NCBI GenBank assembly: GCA_030841105.1
Contig: JAVEDE010000112.1
Span: 1 to 64,000 of the forward strand
Source: Pyrinomonadaceae bacterium
GTDB taxonomy: Bacteria; Acidobacteriota; Blastocatellia; Pyrinomonadales; Pyrinomonadaceae
Direction of reading: 5' to 3'
DNA: 64,000 nt
Part shown: piece by piece, positions 31,408 through 41,103 of the stretch
Layout: every line of letters begins with the position of its first letter
Position numbering within the stretch: the stretch's first letter is position 1
Made by a program: the position numbers and the translations under genes
The notes under the pieces: generated by a model
Seen by the model: the letters and a program-made list of their open reading frames with translations, nothing else
Database searches by the model: none
What the model was told of the DNA's origin: nothing

Positions 31408-32163
31408 AAAATTTTCCGGCTCCTCTTCCGCGAGCCACGCGCGTTCGGCTTCGGTGAGCGCGACGCGTTCTAAAAGATCGGGGCGGTTGCGGCGCGTCTT
31501 CGAGAGCGCCTTCTGCCTGCGCCAGCGCGCGATCTCGGCGTGATTGCCGCCGAGCAAAACTTCCGGCACGCGCAGCCCGCGAAACTCCGGCGGGCGCGTG
31601 TAGTGCGGAAAGTCGAGCAGCCCTTCGGAGAAGGATTCGTTCGTCGCCGAAGTCTCGCTCCCGAGCGCGCCGGGTATCAGACGAACAATCGCGTCAACCA
31701 CGACGGCCGCCGCCGGTTCGCCGCCCGACAGGACGTAATCGCCGATGGAGATTTCGTCCGTCACGAGCATCTCAACGACGCGCTCGTCCACGCCCTCGTA
31801 ACGGCCGCAGATGAACACGATCCGCTCCGCGCCCGCCAACTCCTCCGCGACTCGCTGATCGAAGACCCTTCCCTGCGGCGACAGCAGCACGACGCGCACG
31901 CCCGTGCCCGCGAGTTCCGCCGCTCCGCGCGCGCCCGTCAGAGATTCAACCGCTGCAAAGATCGGATCGGGCTTCAACACCATCCCGTCGCCGCCGCCGA
32001 ACGGGCGGTCGTCAACCATGCGGTGCTTATCAATCGTCCACCCGCGCAGGTCGTGCGCCTCGATCTGGACGAGACCGGCCGCCGCCGCGCGCCGCACGAT
32101 CCCGTAATCGAACACCGCGCGGAAGTAGTCCGGGAAGATCGTGATGATGTCAATCAGCAACAC
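31396..32163 (-). CDS. trmD: tRNA (guanine-37-N1)-methyltransferase
   Basis: TrmD methylates G37 of tRNAs reading CNN codons and prevents frameshifts. The 255-residue SPOUT enzyme has its deep-knot motifs: [73 protein letters not shown]. The start is GTG at 32163 with no Shine-Dalgarno sequence; an AATCGTA-type repeat lies directly upstream. The C-terminus (NFSGE) is encoded by a GTGAC-type repeat. Confidence 0.96.
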   Translation of the reverse strand: MLLIDIITIFPDYFRAVFDYGIVRRAAAAGLVQIEAHDLRGWTIDKHRMVDDRPFGGGDGMVLKPDPIFAAVESLTGARGAAELAGTGVRVVLLSPQGRVFDQRVAEELAGAERIVFICGRYEGVDERVVEMLVTDEISIGDYVLSGGEPAAAVVVDAIVRLIPGALGSETSATNESFSEGLLDFPHYTRPPEFRGLRVPEVLLGGNHAEIARWRRQKALSKTRRNRPDLLERVALTEAERAWLAEEEPENFSGE

Positions 32164-32167
32164 AACA

Positions 32168-32244
32168 AGTGAATCGTAAATCGTAAATCGTAAATAGAAA
32201 GAACCCTGTTTTAACTATTGACGATTTACGATTCACTATTTACA
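32168..32244. repeat. AATCGTA-type inverted repeat, rimM/trmD spacer
   Basis: Left arm GTGAATCGTAAATCGTAAAT and right arm GACGATTTACGATTCACTAT are complementary around a loop of about 25 nt. The TAA stop of rimM (on the minus strand GTAAATAGTGAATC) is inside the arm, and the trmD GTG start is 5 nt from the other end. Confidence 0.9.
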
Positions 32245-32794
32245 ACTCCAACAGTCCTTCCGGCGGATCGACGCGAATCAGCTTCGCCTCCGTGTCAATC
32301 TCCACGCAGATGCTCGCGGCGAGCGGGATCAGGTGTTCGCGCGTCCCCTCTCGGACGACGAGCACGGGGGCTGCGCCCGTGTGGAGCACTTCGGCGACGC
32401 GCCCGATCTCGCGTTTGTCAATCGTCTCGACGCGGCAGTCAATCAACTGCCAATCGTAGAACTCGCCCTCGTCTAATTCGACCGCATCCGTTACCGGCAC
32501 GGCGAGTTCGCGGCCGACCAGAACTTGCGCCGTCTCCGGCGAATCGTACCCCTCGAACTTCAAGATCACGCGCCCGCCGTGCAACCAACTCTTTTCAATC
32601 GCGAGCGTCTGGCGCGCGCCCCGTTCGTCAATCGCGACGAGTTCCGCGAGACCTTCAAAGCGTTCGGGGAAATCGGTCAGGAGGTGTGCGGCCACTTCGC
32701 CGCGCACGCCCCTCGTCTTGACGACGCGCGCGACGGCAATCAACTCTTCTTCGCCGCCGTCGCCCGCGTCGCGCGTGTTCGCCTCGTCGCTCAT
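32240..32794 (-). CDS. rimM: 16S rRNA processing/maturation factor RimM
   Basis: RimM binds S19 and aids 30S head assembly. The 184-residue protein has the N-terminal barrel (VARVVKTRGVRGEVAAHLLTDFPERF) and the C-terminal PRC-barrel (GEFYDWQLIDCRVETIDKREIGRVAEVLHTGAAPVLVV). Its start overlaps the stop of khpA by 4 nt (ATGA at 32791-32794). The stop codon is inside the adjacent repeat. Confidence 0.95.
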   Translation of the reverse strand: MSDEANTRDAGDGGEEELIAVARVVKTRGVRGEVAAHLLTDFPERFEGLAELVAIDERGARQTLAIEKSWLHGGRVILKFEGYDSPETAQVLVGRELAVPVTDAVELDEGEFYDWQLIDCRVETIDKREIGRVAEVLHTGAAPVLVVREGTREHLIPLAASICVEIDTEAKLIRVDPPEGLLEL

Positions 32795-33027
32795 TCCACG
32801 ATCTCTAAGATGTAGCGGCGACCCTGCTTCAAACTCACGGCGTGGAACAGCGAACGCAGCGCGCGCACCGTCCGCCCCTGCCGCCCGATCAGCTTGCCCA
32901 TGTCGTCGGGCGCAACCCGCACCTCGATGATCACGCTCCGCTGGTCGCGCCCCAACTCCTCGCGCACGTCCACCGCCTCGGCGTCGTCCACGAGAGCCTT
33001 CACGAGCATTTCCACGGTCTCTTTCAT
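32791..33027 (-). CDS. khpA: KH-domain RNA-binding protein KhpA
   Basis: This 78-residue KH protein has the GxxG-type RNA-binding loop in VAPDDMGKLIGRQGRTVRALRSL. KhpA (YlqC) is regularly found between rpsP and rimM and, with KhpB, acts on RNA and cell envelope growth in other bacteria. The gene is coupled to rimM and preceded by a GTTTCAA-type repeat that ends just before its ATG (AAGCGATGAAAGAG on the minus strand), with only a weak ribosome-binding site. Confidence 0.95.
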   Translation of the reverse strand: MKETVEMLVKALVDDAEAVDVREELGRDQRSVIIEVRVAPDDMGKLIGRQGRTVRALRSLFHAVSLKQGRRYILEIVE

Positions 33028-33033
33028 CGCTTA

Positions 33034-33116
33034 AGTTTCAGGTTTCGCGTTTCAAGTTTCAAGACTGCGGTTTCTTGGTTTTTAAACTTGAAACCTGCAA
33101 CTTGAAACTTGAAACT
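33034..33116. repeat. GTTTCAA-type inverted repeat, rpsP/khpA spacer
   Basis: Left arm AGTTTCAGGTTTCGCGTTTC and right arm AACTTGAAACTTGAAACTAA carry a different unit from the GTGAC family but the same period and layout. On the minus strand it starts at the rpsP TAG stop (GAAGTTTAGTTTCAAG). Confidence 0.9.
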
Positions 33117-33369
33117 AAACTTCCGCCTGCGCCGCCTTCGACTGACTCTTGATCAACTGGCGCACGGTGTCGGTCGGCTGCGCGCCGCGCTCCATCCAGT
33201 AGGTGATGCGGTCAAGGTTGAGTTTCACTGCCGCCGGGTTACGCGTCGGGTCGTAAGTGCCGACGTTCTCAAGGTACGCCCCGTCGCGCTTCGACAATTT
33301 CTCTTTGACGACCACGCGATACGAAGGGCTTTTCTTCGCGCCCATGCGCATCAATCTGATTGCTAACAC
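33115..33369 (-). CDS. rpsP: 30S ribosomal protein S16
   Basis: S16 is needed for 30S assembly. The 84-residue protein matches S16 (AIRLMRMGAKKSPSYRVVVKE and YDPTRNPAAVKLNLDRITYWMERGAQPTDTVRQLIK). The start is GTG at 33369 with GGAGGA 7 nt upstream. Its TAG stop lies at the start of a GTTTCAA-type repeat. It follows ffh in the classical order. Confidence 0.97.
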   Translation of the reverse strand: MLAIRLMRMGAKKSPSYRVVVKEKLSKRDGAYLENVGTYDPTRNPAAVKLNLDRITYWMERGAQPTDTVRQLIKSQSKAAQAEV

Positions 33370-33390
33370 TCTCTGTATCCTCCAAAATTC

Positions 33391-33470
33391 AGTGACGAGT
33401 GACGAGTGACGGGTGACGAGTTGAAAGACAAGTTTTTTGTTTCAACTTGTCACCCGTCACTCGTCACCTG

Positions 33471-33475
<5 letters not shown>
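33391..33475. repeat. GTGACRA-type inverted repeat, ffh/rpsP spacer
   Basis: Arm units are CGA CGA CGG CGA on the left and CAG CGA CGG CAA on the right, so the second and third units match. On the minus strand the ffh stop TGA (KKRK stop) is the first unit of the element. Confidence 0.9.
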
Positions 33476-35009
<1,534 letters not shown>

Positions 35010-35227
35010 GATGCCTCAGACGCGGCCACGGGCTGTAGCCGAAAACTGACATGATAAAGGCGTGGGCAAAGAGAGTCAAGGAAAGGGGATGCGTGCGCCC
35101 GTGCACCCGCCGTCGCCGTCCGGCCGCCGCCCCTCTGGCACTGTGCTTGACTGATCACCCTGATGAGCCGCCGACACGTACTGTAACCGTGCAAAATCCG
35201 GGCTAAACAACATAGGGAGGACGAAAG

Positions 35228-35683
35228 ATGGACGCAATCACACTATTGAAAACCGACCACGAGAAGGTGTCCGGTATTTTTGAGAAACTCGAAGAGACGA
35301 CCGAGCGCGCCGAAAAGACGCGCGAAGAGTTGTTCACAAAATTGAAACAGGAGTTGGACGTTCACGCGCACATCGAAGAGAAGATCTTCTACCCCGTGCT
35401 CAAGAAGTCCGAGGAGACGCGCGACATCACGATGGAGGGCATTCAGGAGCACCACGTCGTCAAGGTGTTGCTCGGCGAATTGGACGCGATGGGCGTCGGC
35501 AGCGAGACGTGGACGGCGAAGTTGAAAGTGCTCAAGGAGAACGTCGAGCACCACGTCGAGGAAGAAGAGGGCGACATGTTCAAGAAGGCGCGCGAAGTCT
35601 TGAGCAAGGAGCAACTGGAAGAACTCGGCGCGCTGATGGAGCAGGAGAAGCAACAGCAGAAGGCTCTCAACGCCTCCGCGTAA
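35228..35683 (+). CDS. hemerythrin-like HHE-domain protein
   Basis: The 151-residue protein is a four-helix hemerythrin-like bundle. Metal-ligand positions can be seen in LLKTDHEKVSGIF (His at about 11), LDVHAHIEEKIFYPVL (His, His and Glu), IQEHHVVKVLL, and NVEHHVEEEEGDMF. A di-iron centre binding oxygen or nitric oxide is expected. GGGAGGA precedes the ATG by 6 nt. It stands alone and faces the next gene tail to tail across a short inverted repeat. Confidence 0.92.
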   Translation: MDAITLLKTDHEKVSGIFEKLEETTERAEKTREELFTKLKQELDVHAHIEEKIFYPVLKKSEETRDITMEGIQEHHVVKVLLGELDAMGVGSETWTAKLKVLKENVEHHVEEEEGDMFKKAREVLSKEQLEELGALMEQEKQQQKALNASA

Positions 35684-35698
35684 ACTCAGAATTGACCA

Positions 35699-35761
35699 CA
35701 CGGGCACGAGAAGGCGCTAAGACGAATTTCACGTTCTTAGCGCCTTCGTCTCTTCGTGTTT
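35699..35761. repeat. inverted repeat of ACGAAGG-type units between convergent genes
   Basis: CACGAGAAGGCGCTAAGACG and CGTTCTTAGCGCCTTCGTCT pair around a short loop. The polymerase/ligase gene reads into it on the minus strand and ends inside (C-terminus LKHEETKALRT), so the last codons are repeat-encoded. Confidence 0.85.
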
Positions 35762-37330
35762 AAGGCTTCCCTCCCGCGCCAGTCGCTCCGACGCGAGCGC
35801 GAGTCCCATGATGAGATAAAAGACCATCACCACTTCCGAGTCGCCGAAGTTGTAATGCACCAGGCCGCTCGCGAAAAAGCCGACGAGGCCGCCGAGCGCG
35901 CCGAGCACCAGCCCGCGCTCCCGCCAATGGGCGAGCGCGGGCGCGCGCCACAGCCGCCACAACATGCGCGCGTAGAGACCGACTATCGAGAGCCAGAGCA
36001 GGAGCGCGGGCAGTCCTCTTTCCAGAGCGAGTTGCAGCGGCGTCGAGTGCATGTGGCCGACGGGCAGACGGCCGTTGTCGAACAAGCCCCACTCGCGCCA
36101 GTGTCGCTTCAACGAATCCATCCCAACGCCGACGACGACGTGACGCGGCTCGCGCGCGAACAACTCGAAGCCCTCGCGGTAGACGGTCGTGCGCCAAGAG
36201 ATCGAGCCGTCCTTGCGGTCGAAGAAACCCACGCCGCGCTTCTGCTGCAACACGTAGAGTCCGAGCGGGACGACGAGCAGCGCGCCGAGCGCGACCATAA
36301 GCGCGGCGCGCCGACTCCCCAAGCCCACCAGCGACATCACGACGATTGAGAGCAGAAACGACAGCCAGGAGGCGCGCGTCACCGTCAGCAGCAACGCGCC
36401 GCCGATCCCTGCGACCGCCAGCGCGAGCAACGCGCCCTGCCACGAACGCTTTCGCCGGAGCGCGATGAGCAACCCGACGGCGAGCGAGCCGATGAGTTGC
36501 AAGACCTCTGCGTAGGTCGTGTAGTGGCCGTAGAAACCCGACGCCCGCTGGTCGCGCCCGCGCGTCCAACTCGTCAGGCCGAGTCGCGCTTCCGGCGTCG
36601 CGCCCGCGAGCAACGCGCCGCGCGGCACGTCCGTCTCGAACAACCATTCGCGGCGATAGACGAGCAAGCGCGCCGCCGCCGGTGTCTCCGTCGCATTAAC
36701 TGTCGAAGGCGCGGCTGACGGAGTGTTTGTCTTGCCTGTCGTGATGAGGCGCGTTAGTTCATCCGGCGAGTGGAAGGCCGTGCCGTCGAGCCGGAGCAGC
36801 GTGTCGCCCTCGTTGACGCCCGCCGCGTGCAAGGGGCTGTCGGCCGCGAGTCCGGACACCTTAAGCCCTCGCCCCGTAGCACGCTGGCCGAACGTGTAGA
36901 CGACGTTGATCATGCACGACGCGACGAGCGTGAAGACGAGCAGGCGGACGGCGCGCCGCGTCGTGACGTTCTCCGCGACGAGATAGACGATGGTGAAGAG
37001 ACTGGCCGCGCGCAGTTTGCCGATGCTGACGTCCGGGTCGTAGGAAGTGAGCGCGGAGATGAAAGTGAGGATGAAGAAGCCGAGCAGCGCGTAGTCGAGG
37101 GGCGTGCGGTGGAGTTGCGGACGGGGGCGCAAGGCGAGACGCACGAGCCACGCCAGCAGTCCCAAGCCCCACGCGATCTGCGTCCCCGCAATCGAATGCG
37201 GCGCGCAGAAGGCCAGCAGGAACAGCGACGCGGCGAGCGCACGCTCGACCCAGTTGATCGCCACGCCTCGCTTCGTGCCGGTGTCAATGCCGTCGGTCGC
37301 TCCGGCCGCGCGAGTCGCAGAAAGGCTCAT
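35729..37330 (-). CDS. O-antigen ligase/polymerase (Wzy/WaaL-like) with a PDZ-like insertion
   Basis: The 533-residue membrane protein has 10 or more hydrophobic helices and the Wzy_C/O-antigen ligase region (WLSFLLSIVVMSLVGL, then the periplasmic loop with GHMHSTPLQLALERGLPALLLWL). It would polymerise or ligate lipid-linked sugar units in the periplasm. Residues about 155-197 form a PDZ-like segment (LKVSGLAADSPLHAAGVNEGDTLLRLDGTAFHSPDELTRLI) inside the first large periplasmic loop, which is unusual. It is next to the sugar-phosphate transferase gene (43 bp apart), so both belong to the same glycan pathway. The final residues are repeat-encoded. Confidence 0.88.
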   Translation of the reverse strand: MSLSATRAAGATDGIDTGTKRGVAINWVERALAASLFLLAFCAPHSIAGTQIAWGLGLLAWLVRLALRPRPQLHRTPLDYALLGFFILTFISALTSYDPDVSIGKLRAASLFTIVYLVAENVTTRRAVRLLVFTLVASCMINVVYTFGQRATGRGLKVSGLAADSPLHAAGVNEGDTLLRLDGTAFHSPDELTRLITTGKTNTPSAAPSTVNATETPAAARLLVYRREWLFETDVPRGALLAGATPEARLGLTSWTRGRDQRASGFYGHYTTYAEVLQLIGSLAVGLLIALRRKRSWQGALLALAVAGIGGALLLTVTRASWLSFLLSIVVMSLVGLGSRRAALMVALGALLVVPLGLYVLQQKRGVGFFDRKDGSISWRTTVYREGFELFAREPRHVVVGVGMDSLKRHWREWGLFDNGRLPVGHMHSTPLQLALERGLPALLLWLSIVGLYARMLWRLWRAPALAHWRERGLVLGALGGLVGFFASGLVHYNFGDSEVVMVFYLIMGLALASERLAREGSLKHEETKALRT

Positions 37331-37373
37331 AGCGTTGGTGGTTTCCTATTCCGGGTCGGCGTCCTCATCGTCG

Positions 37374-38939
37374 TCAATAGGCATTGTCGCCGCGCAGCAT
37401 GACGGGCAGCGTGCGGAGGATGATCTTGAGGTCGAGCAGAAGCGACCAGTTTTCGATGTAGAAGAGATCGAGCCGCACCATCTCCTCGAACGAGAGGCGG
37501 TTGCGCCCCGAAACCTGCCACAAGCCCGTCAGCCCCGGCTTCATGTCGAGCCGCTTGCGATGCCATAACTCGTATGCCTCCACCTCGTAAGGGATCGGCG
37601 GGCGTGGACCCACGACGCTCATGTCGCCCCTGAGCACGTTCAACAGTTGCGGCAACTCGTCGAGGCTCAGACGCCGCAGCACGCGCCCGACGCGCGTCAC
37701 GCGCGGATCGGTGCGTAGTTTGTAAACGGGTCGCGCCTCGTCGCCGAGATTCGTCTCGGCCTGCCCGGCGATGTACTTGCGCTGGTAGTCGCGGTGCGCG
37801 GCGTCGTCCGAGCCGGACTGCATCGTGCGGAATTTGAGGAAGAGGAAGATGCGCCCGTCCATCCCCACGCGCTCCTGCTTGTAGAAGACGCCGCCCTTCG
37901 AGTCGAGTTTGATCAGCGCGGCGATGACGATCCAGAGCGGCGAGAGCACGAAGAGCGCGAGCGAGGCGACGAGAATGTCCGTGCCGCGTTTGACGACGCG
38001 CGCCGTGCCGGAGAGCGGCTCGCGGAACAGTTGGATCATCGGCAGCGCGCCGATCTGATCGATCTCGGTCTTGCGCGGCAGGCAGTTGAACAGACTCGGC
38101 GCGATGCGAAACTCGACGCCGCGGATGCGCCCGACGCGCATCATCACGTCGAACAACACGTCGCCGGAGACGCCCGCGTCCGCCACGATCACTTCGTTGG
38201 CCGCCGTCTCGCGGATCGTCTCGGCCAAGTCCTTGATGCTGCCGATAACGGGGACGCCCTCGAAAGTTTCCGGCACGCCCTTCTCCAACGCGCCGTTCTC
38301 CACCACGCCGATCACGCGGTAGCCCAACTCCGGCCGCTCGCGCATCTCGCGGATGCACAAACTCGCTTCCGCGCCGCGCCCGACGACGAGCGTCGGGATC
38401 AAGTTCACGCCGCCGCGCCGGACGGCCGCCTGCGCCGCGCGCACGGCCAGACGCATCGCGCCGAACGCCGCGAGCGCGAACGCGAAGTCAAGCACGAAGA
38501 CAGCGCGCGAGTAGGAGAACGCGCGGAACGCAGTCCCGCCGCGATAGAGGAACGCGACCGCGACGATCAACAGCGACGCGACGGCCGTCGCCTTGAAGAC
38601 GCGCAGGCAGTCGTCCACGTAAGAGAACTCGCCGCGCAGTTTGTAGAGATCGTAGTAGGCGTGTGCGAGCACGCGCACCGGCACGACGAACAACAGCACC
38701 GCCGCGTAAGGCGCGAACTCCGCGCTCCAACTGACGCGCCCCGCCGTCGTGCTCCACCCCGCGACGACGTGCTCGCCCACGCGCAAGTAGAAGGCCGCGA
38801 GGAACGAGACGCACGCGACCACGGCGTCCGCCGCGACGAGCGCGGCCTTCACCGACGGCAACACCCACTGCGGCGCACGCCCCTCGGCGCGCACCGCGCG
38901 CGCGGCGACCAATCTGGTTTTGAGCAGGTCGGCTTTCAT
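37374..38939 (-). CDS. undecaprenyl-phosphate sugar phosphotransferase (WbaP/WcaJ type)
   Basis: It starts repeat-unit synthesis by moving a sugar-1-phosphate to undecaprenyl phosphate. The 521-residue protein has four or five N-terminal membrane helices, a nucleotide-binding-like middle ([15 protein letters not shown]), and the catalytic C-terminal domain. That domain carries [53 protein letters not shown] and [21 protein letters not shown], and ends in [12 protein letters not shown]. It is the membrane-bound start of the exopolysaccharide pathway encoded around it. Confidence 0.95.
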   Translation of the reverse strand: MKADLLKTRLVAARAVRAEGRAPQWVLPSVKAALVAADAVVACVSFLAAFYLRVGEHVVAGWSTTAGRVSWSAEFAPYAAVLLFVVPVRVLAHAYYDLYKLRGEFSYVDDCLRVFKATAVASLLIVAVAFLYRGGTAFRAFSYSRAVFVLDFAFALAAFGAMRLAVRAAQAAVRRGGVNLIPTLVVGRGAEASLCIREMRERPELGYRVIGVVENGALEKGVPETFEGVPVIGSIKDLAETIRETAANEVIVADAGVSGDVLFDVMMRVGRIRGVEFRIAPSLFNCLPRKTEIDQIGALPMIQLFREPLSGTARVVKRGTDILVASLALFVLSPLWIVIAALIKLDSKGGVFYKQERVGMDGRIFLFLKFRTMQSGSDDAAHRDYQRKYIAGQAETNLGDEARPVYKLRTDPRVTRVGRVLRRLSLDELPQLLNVLRGDMSVVGPRPPIPYEVEAYELWHRKRLDMKPGLTGLWQVSGRNRLSFEEMVRLDLFYIENWSLLLDLKIILRTLPVMLRGDNAY

Positions 38940-38970
38940 TCAATCGTCGCACGCCGGACGCCCCGGCGGG

Positions 38971-39930
38971 TCAGCGCGCGCCGGGCAATCTCCGGCGGCT
39001 CGGAGTCCGCGTCAGTTCGGCGGCCTGCCTGATCCATTCCTTCGGCGACGCGGCGAGTTCATCCAGCGTCCGCTTCACGTCAGCCCGCGCGAACAGCTTT
39101 ACGTTGTCGGCGGCGGCTTCGGCGCACTTACTCAAGCGTTTGTCTTGACGAGGCGGCTGCCCTTCACCCGGCAACGTCGCAGACTCTTCCGACGCTTCGG
39201 CGTCTCCGTGCCGCCCGCCGAACCACATCAACGAGCGTAAGACTTCGACCTCATCAGTTGAAGTCAACGCCGCCGCCCATTCGTCGGCGTCGCGCGGCGT
39301 GACGCGCGCCCCGACGGCGGCGTCAAGACACTCGTAAGAGTTCCGCAAAGCCTCTCCGTCTCTCCCTTCGAGGCGGATCAGCACGGCCTCTGCGCCGCCC
39401 CTCAGCGCGTAGTACTGCCGTGTGAAAGGCGCGAACGCGAAACCGCCGATGCCCGACGCGGACATGACCAGATACGGAAACGCACGCTCGTCCTCGACGA
39501 GCGTAGCCTCTCCCGGCATCATGCGCCAGCCGGTCGTGAAGAACTGCGAGTTTAAGAGTCGTCCCCGGGCGTCGAAAAAATAGAGGTAGTGGATTGCCTG
39601 CCCCGGAAAGAAGACGACGGCTTGACTATCGAGCAAGACATAGCCGGTCTGTCGCTCCGTCGCTTTGAACTCCCGCAGCAGCCACGGGCGACGCATCCGC
39701 ACGCTGAACGCTTCCGGGTCTTTCTTTCGCTCCGGCAGTATTTGATTGGCGAGCGCGGCGATCTGCGCCTGCGTCCCCTCGTCCAGCTCTTGCAGGTTAC
39801 GATTCTTGAAGGCCAACAACTCGCGCCAAGCCTGTTGCTCCGTCTTGCTCTGCGCGCCCGTCGCCGTTTGGACGGCGAGAGACAGGACGAGACAGAGCAG
39901 ACCGGCGGTGAGTTTTGGTAAGACTCGCAA
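38971..39930 (-). CDS. secreted protein of unknown function
   Basis: The mature product follows a signal peptide (LPKLTAGLLCLVLSLAVQTATGAQ). The rest (QQAWRELLAFKNRNLQELDEGTQAQIAALA, YVLLDSQAVVFFPGQAIHYLYFFDARGRLLNSQFF) has no family I recognise. The start is TTG at 39930, with an AAGGA just upstream, and avoids overlap with the neighbour; the longer frame to 40122 is GC-rich and carries no signal. It lies between two glycan-assembly genes and may be a periplasmic accessory protein. Confidence 0.75.
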   Translation of the reverse strand: MRVLPKLTAGLLCLVLSLAVQTATGAQSKTEQQAWRELLAFKNRNLQELDEGTQAQIAALANQILPERKKDPEAFSVRMRRPWLLREFKATERQTGYVLLDSQAVVFFPGQAIHYLYFFDARGRLLNSQFFTTGWRMMPGEATLVEDERAFPYLVMSASGIGGFAFAPFTRQYYALRGGAEAVLIRLEGRDGEALRNSYECLDAAVGARVTPRDADEWAAALTSTDEVEVLRSLMWFGGRHGDAEASEESATLPGEGQPPRQDKRLSKCAEAAADNVKLFARADVKRTLDELAASPKEWIRQAAELTRTPSRRRLPGAR

Positions 39931-39953
39931 CCCTCTATCCTTCCCGGCCGCGC

Positions 39954-40988
39954 TCAGGCGGCGACGATCAATCCGGCGACTTGCGCGCGCACGCCGACGG
40001 CGCGGCGTGCGTTCAACAGCGCGGCGTCTTTCTTGACGACGGGCAGCGCGCGGATGTCTGCCTGCGTGCGGATGCGTGTGAGCCGTCCCTGACGGACGAG
40101 TTCCTCGTCCACAGCCGCCCACTGCCCTGCGTAGACGGTGGCGGCGGGCACGCCGAGCGCGGCGGCCTCGCGGTTCATCGTGCCGCCCGCGCTCACCACC
40201 AGGTCGGCGGCGGCGATGAGCGTCGCGCCGTCGAGCGCCTCGCGCGGCATCAAGATGCGCCCGGCCTCGTAGCGCGCCGCAAACTCTTCGCGCTGCGCGC
40301 CGTTGCGCGGCAGTAGGACGATGCGCGTGTTGTCGCAGGCTATCAGGTGCGCGAGCAACGCGTCGAACAGTTCGTTGTCAAAACGGTGATAGAGCGCGTC
40401 GCGCGCGGGCGGGCGCACGACGACGAGCACCTCTCGCGCGTCCACGCCGAGCGACTCCAACATCTTCTCCGGCGCGCCCGCCTGCGGCTGCCAATCGGCG
40501 AGATACACGTCCTCTTTGAAACCGTCGTAGCGTCGCACCTTTCGCGCGTGCGCGCCGAAACGTTTGAGCGCGTCGTCGGGGAAGGCGCGCGGCACGACGA
40601 CGCGCGAGGCCAAACGAAACGCGAGATGATTCGCGGGCTGGTGTTCGTAATCCATCAGCGTCACGCTCCGCACGCCGAGCGCGCGCGCCGCGATGATCTG
40701 CGAGTAGGAGTTATGGCTGACGGCCAGATCGAAACGCGGGCGGCCGCGCGCCCAACTCCTGAGCGCGAGCGCGCGCCCGAACAAATTGCCCGCCTTCCCC
40801 TTCAACTCGCGCCCGCCGTGGCCGCCGATGACCGTGGGCGCGAAGCCCGCCTGAACGGCCAACTCGACCGTCTGCGCGAACTCACGCGCCGACACCTCCA
40901 ACTCGTGTCCGCCCGCCCGAAACTCCTCTACGAGCGCGGCGAAGAACGGCACGTGCGGCGAGTTCGCCAGATCGATCCAGATACGCAA
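39954..40988 (-). CDS. DUF354 protein (UDP-sugar-glycosyltransferase-like fold)
   Basis: The 344-residue protein begins MRIWIDLANSPHVPFFAALVEEFRAGGHELEVSAREFAQT, the DUF354 signature. It has a GT-B-like second half (VVRPPARDALYHRFDN, LIAAADLVVSAGGTMNREAAALGVPAATVYAGQW) resembling UDP-GlcNAc epimerase or lipid-A-disaccharide-synthase folds. It likely handles a nucleotide sugar or transfers a sugar, but the reaction is not known. It is in line with the polysaccharide genes. Confidence 0.88.
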   Translation of the reverse strand: MRIWIDLANSPHVPFFAALVEEFRAGGHELEVSAREFAQTVELAVQAGFAPTVIGGHGGRELKGKAGNLFGRALALRSWARGRPRFDLAVSHNSYSQIIAARALGVRSVTLMDYEHQPANHLAFRLASRVVVPRAFPDDALKRFGAHARKVRRYDGFKEDVYLADWQPQAGAPEKMLESLGVDAREVLVVVRPPARDALYHRFDNELFDALLAHLIACDNTRIVLLPRNGAQREEFAARYEAGRILMPREALDGATLIAAADLVVSAGGTMNREAAALGVPAATVYAGQWAAVDEELVRQGRLTRIRTQADIRALPVVKKDAALLNARRAVGVRAQVAGLIVAA

Positions 40989-40998
40989 AGTTTAAGGC

Positions 40999-41103
40999 AC
41001 GGGTAAAGGGAAAGGGGCAAGGGGAAAAGGAATTTGACGGCTCTGCCCTTTACCTTTCCCCTTTACCCCTTCCCCCTTTCCCTTTTACCCCTTCCCCCTT
41101 TCT
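40999..41103. repeat. purine/pyrimidine-rich inverted repeat (GGGGAAA type)
   Basis: Left arm GGGTAAAGGGAAAGGGGCAA and right arm TTTCCCCTTTACCCCTTCCC have the same period-7 character. On the minus strand the stop (TAA) and last codons (GKG) of the VpsJ-like gene lie in the arm. Confidence 0.85.
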
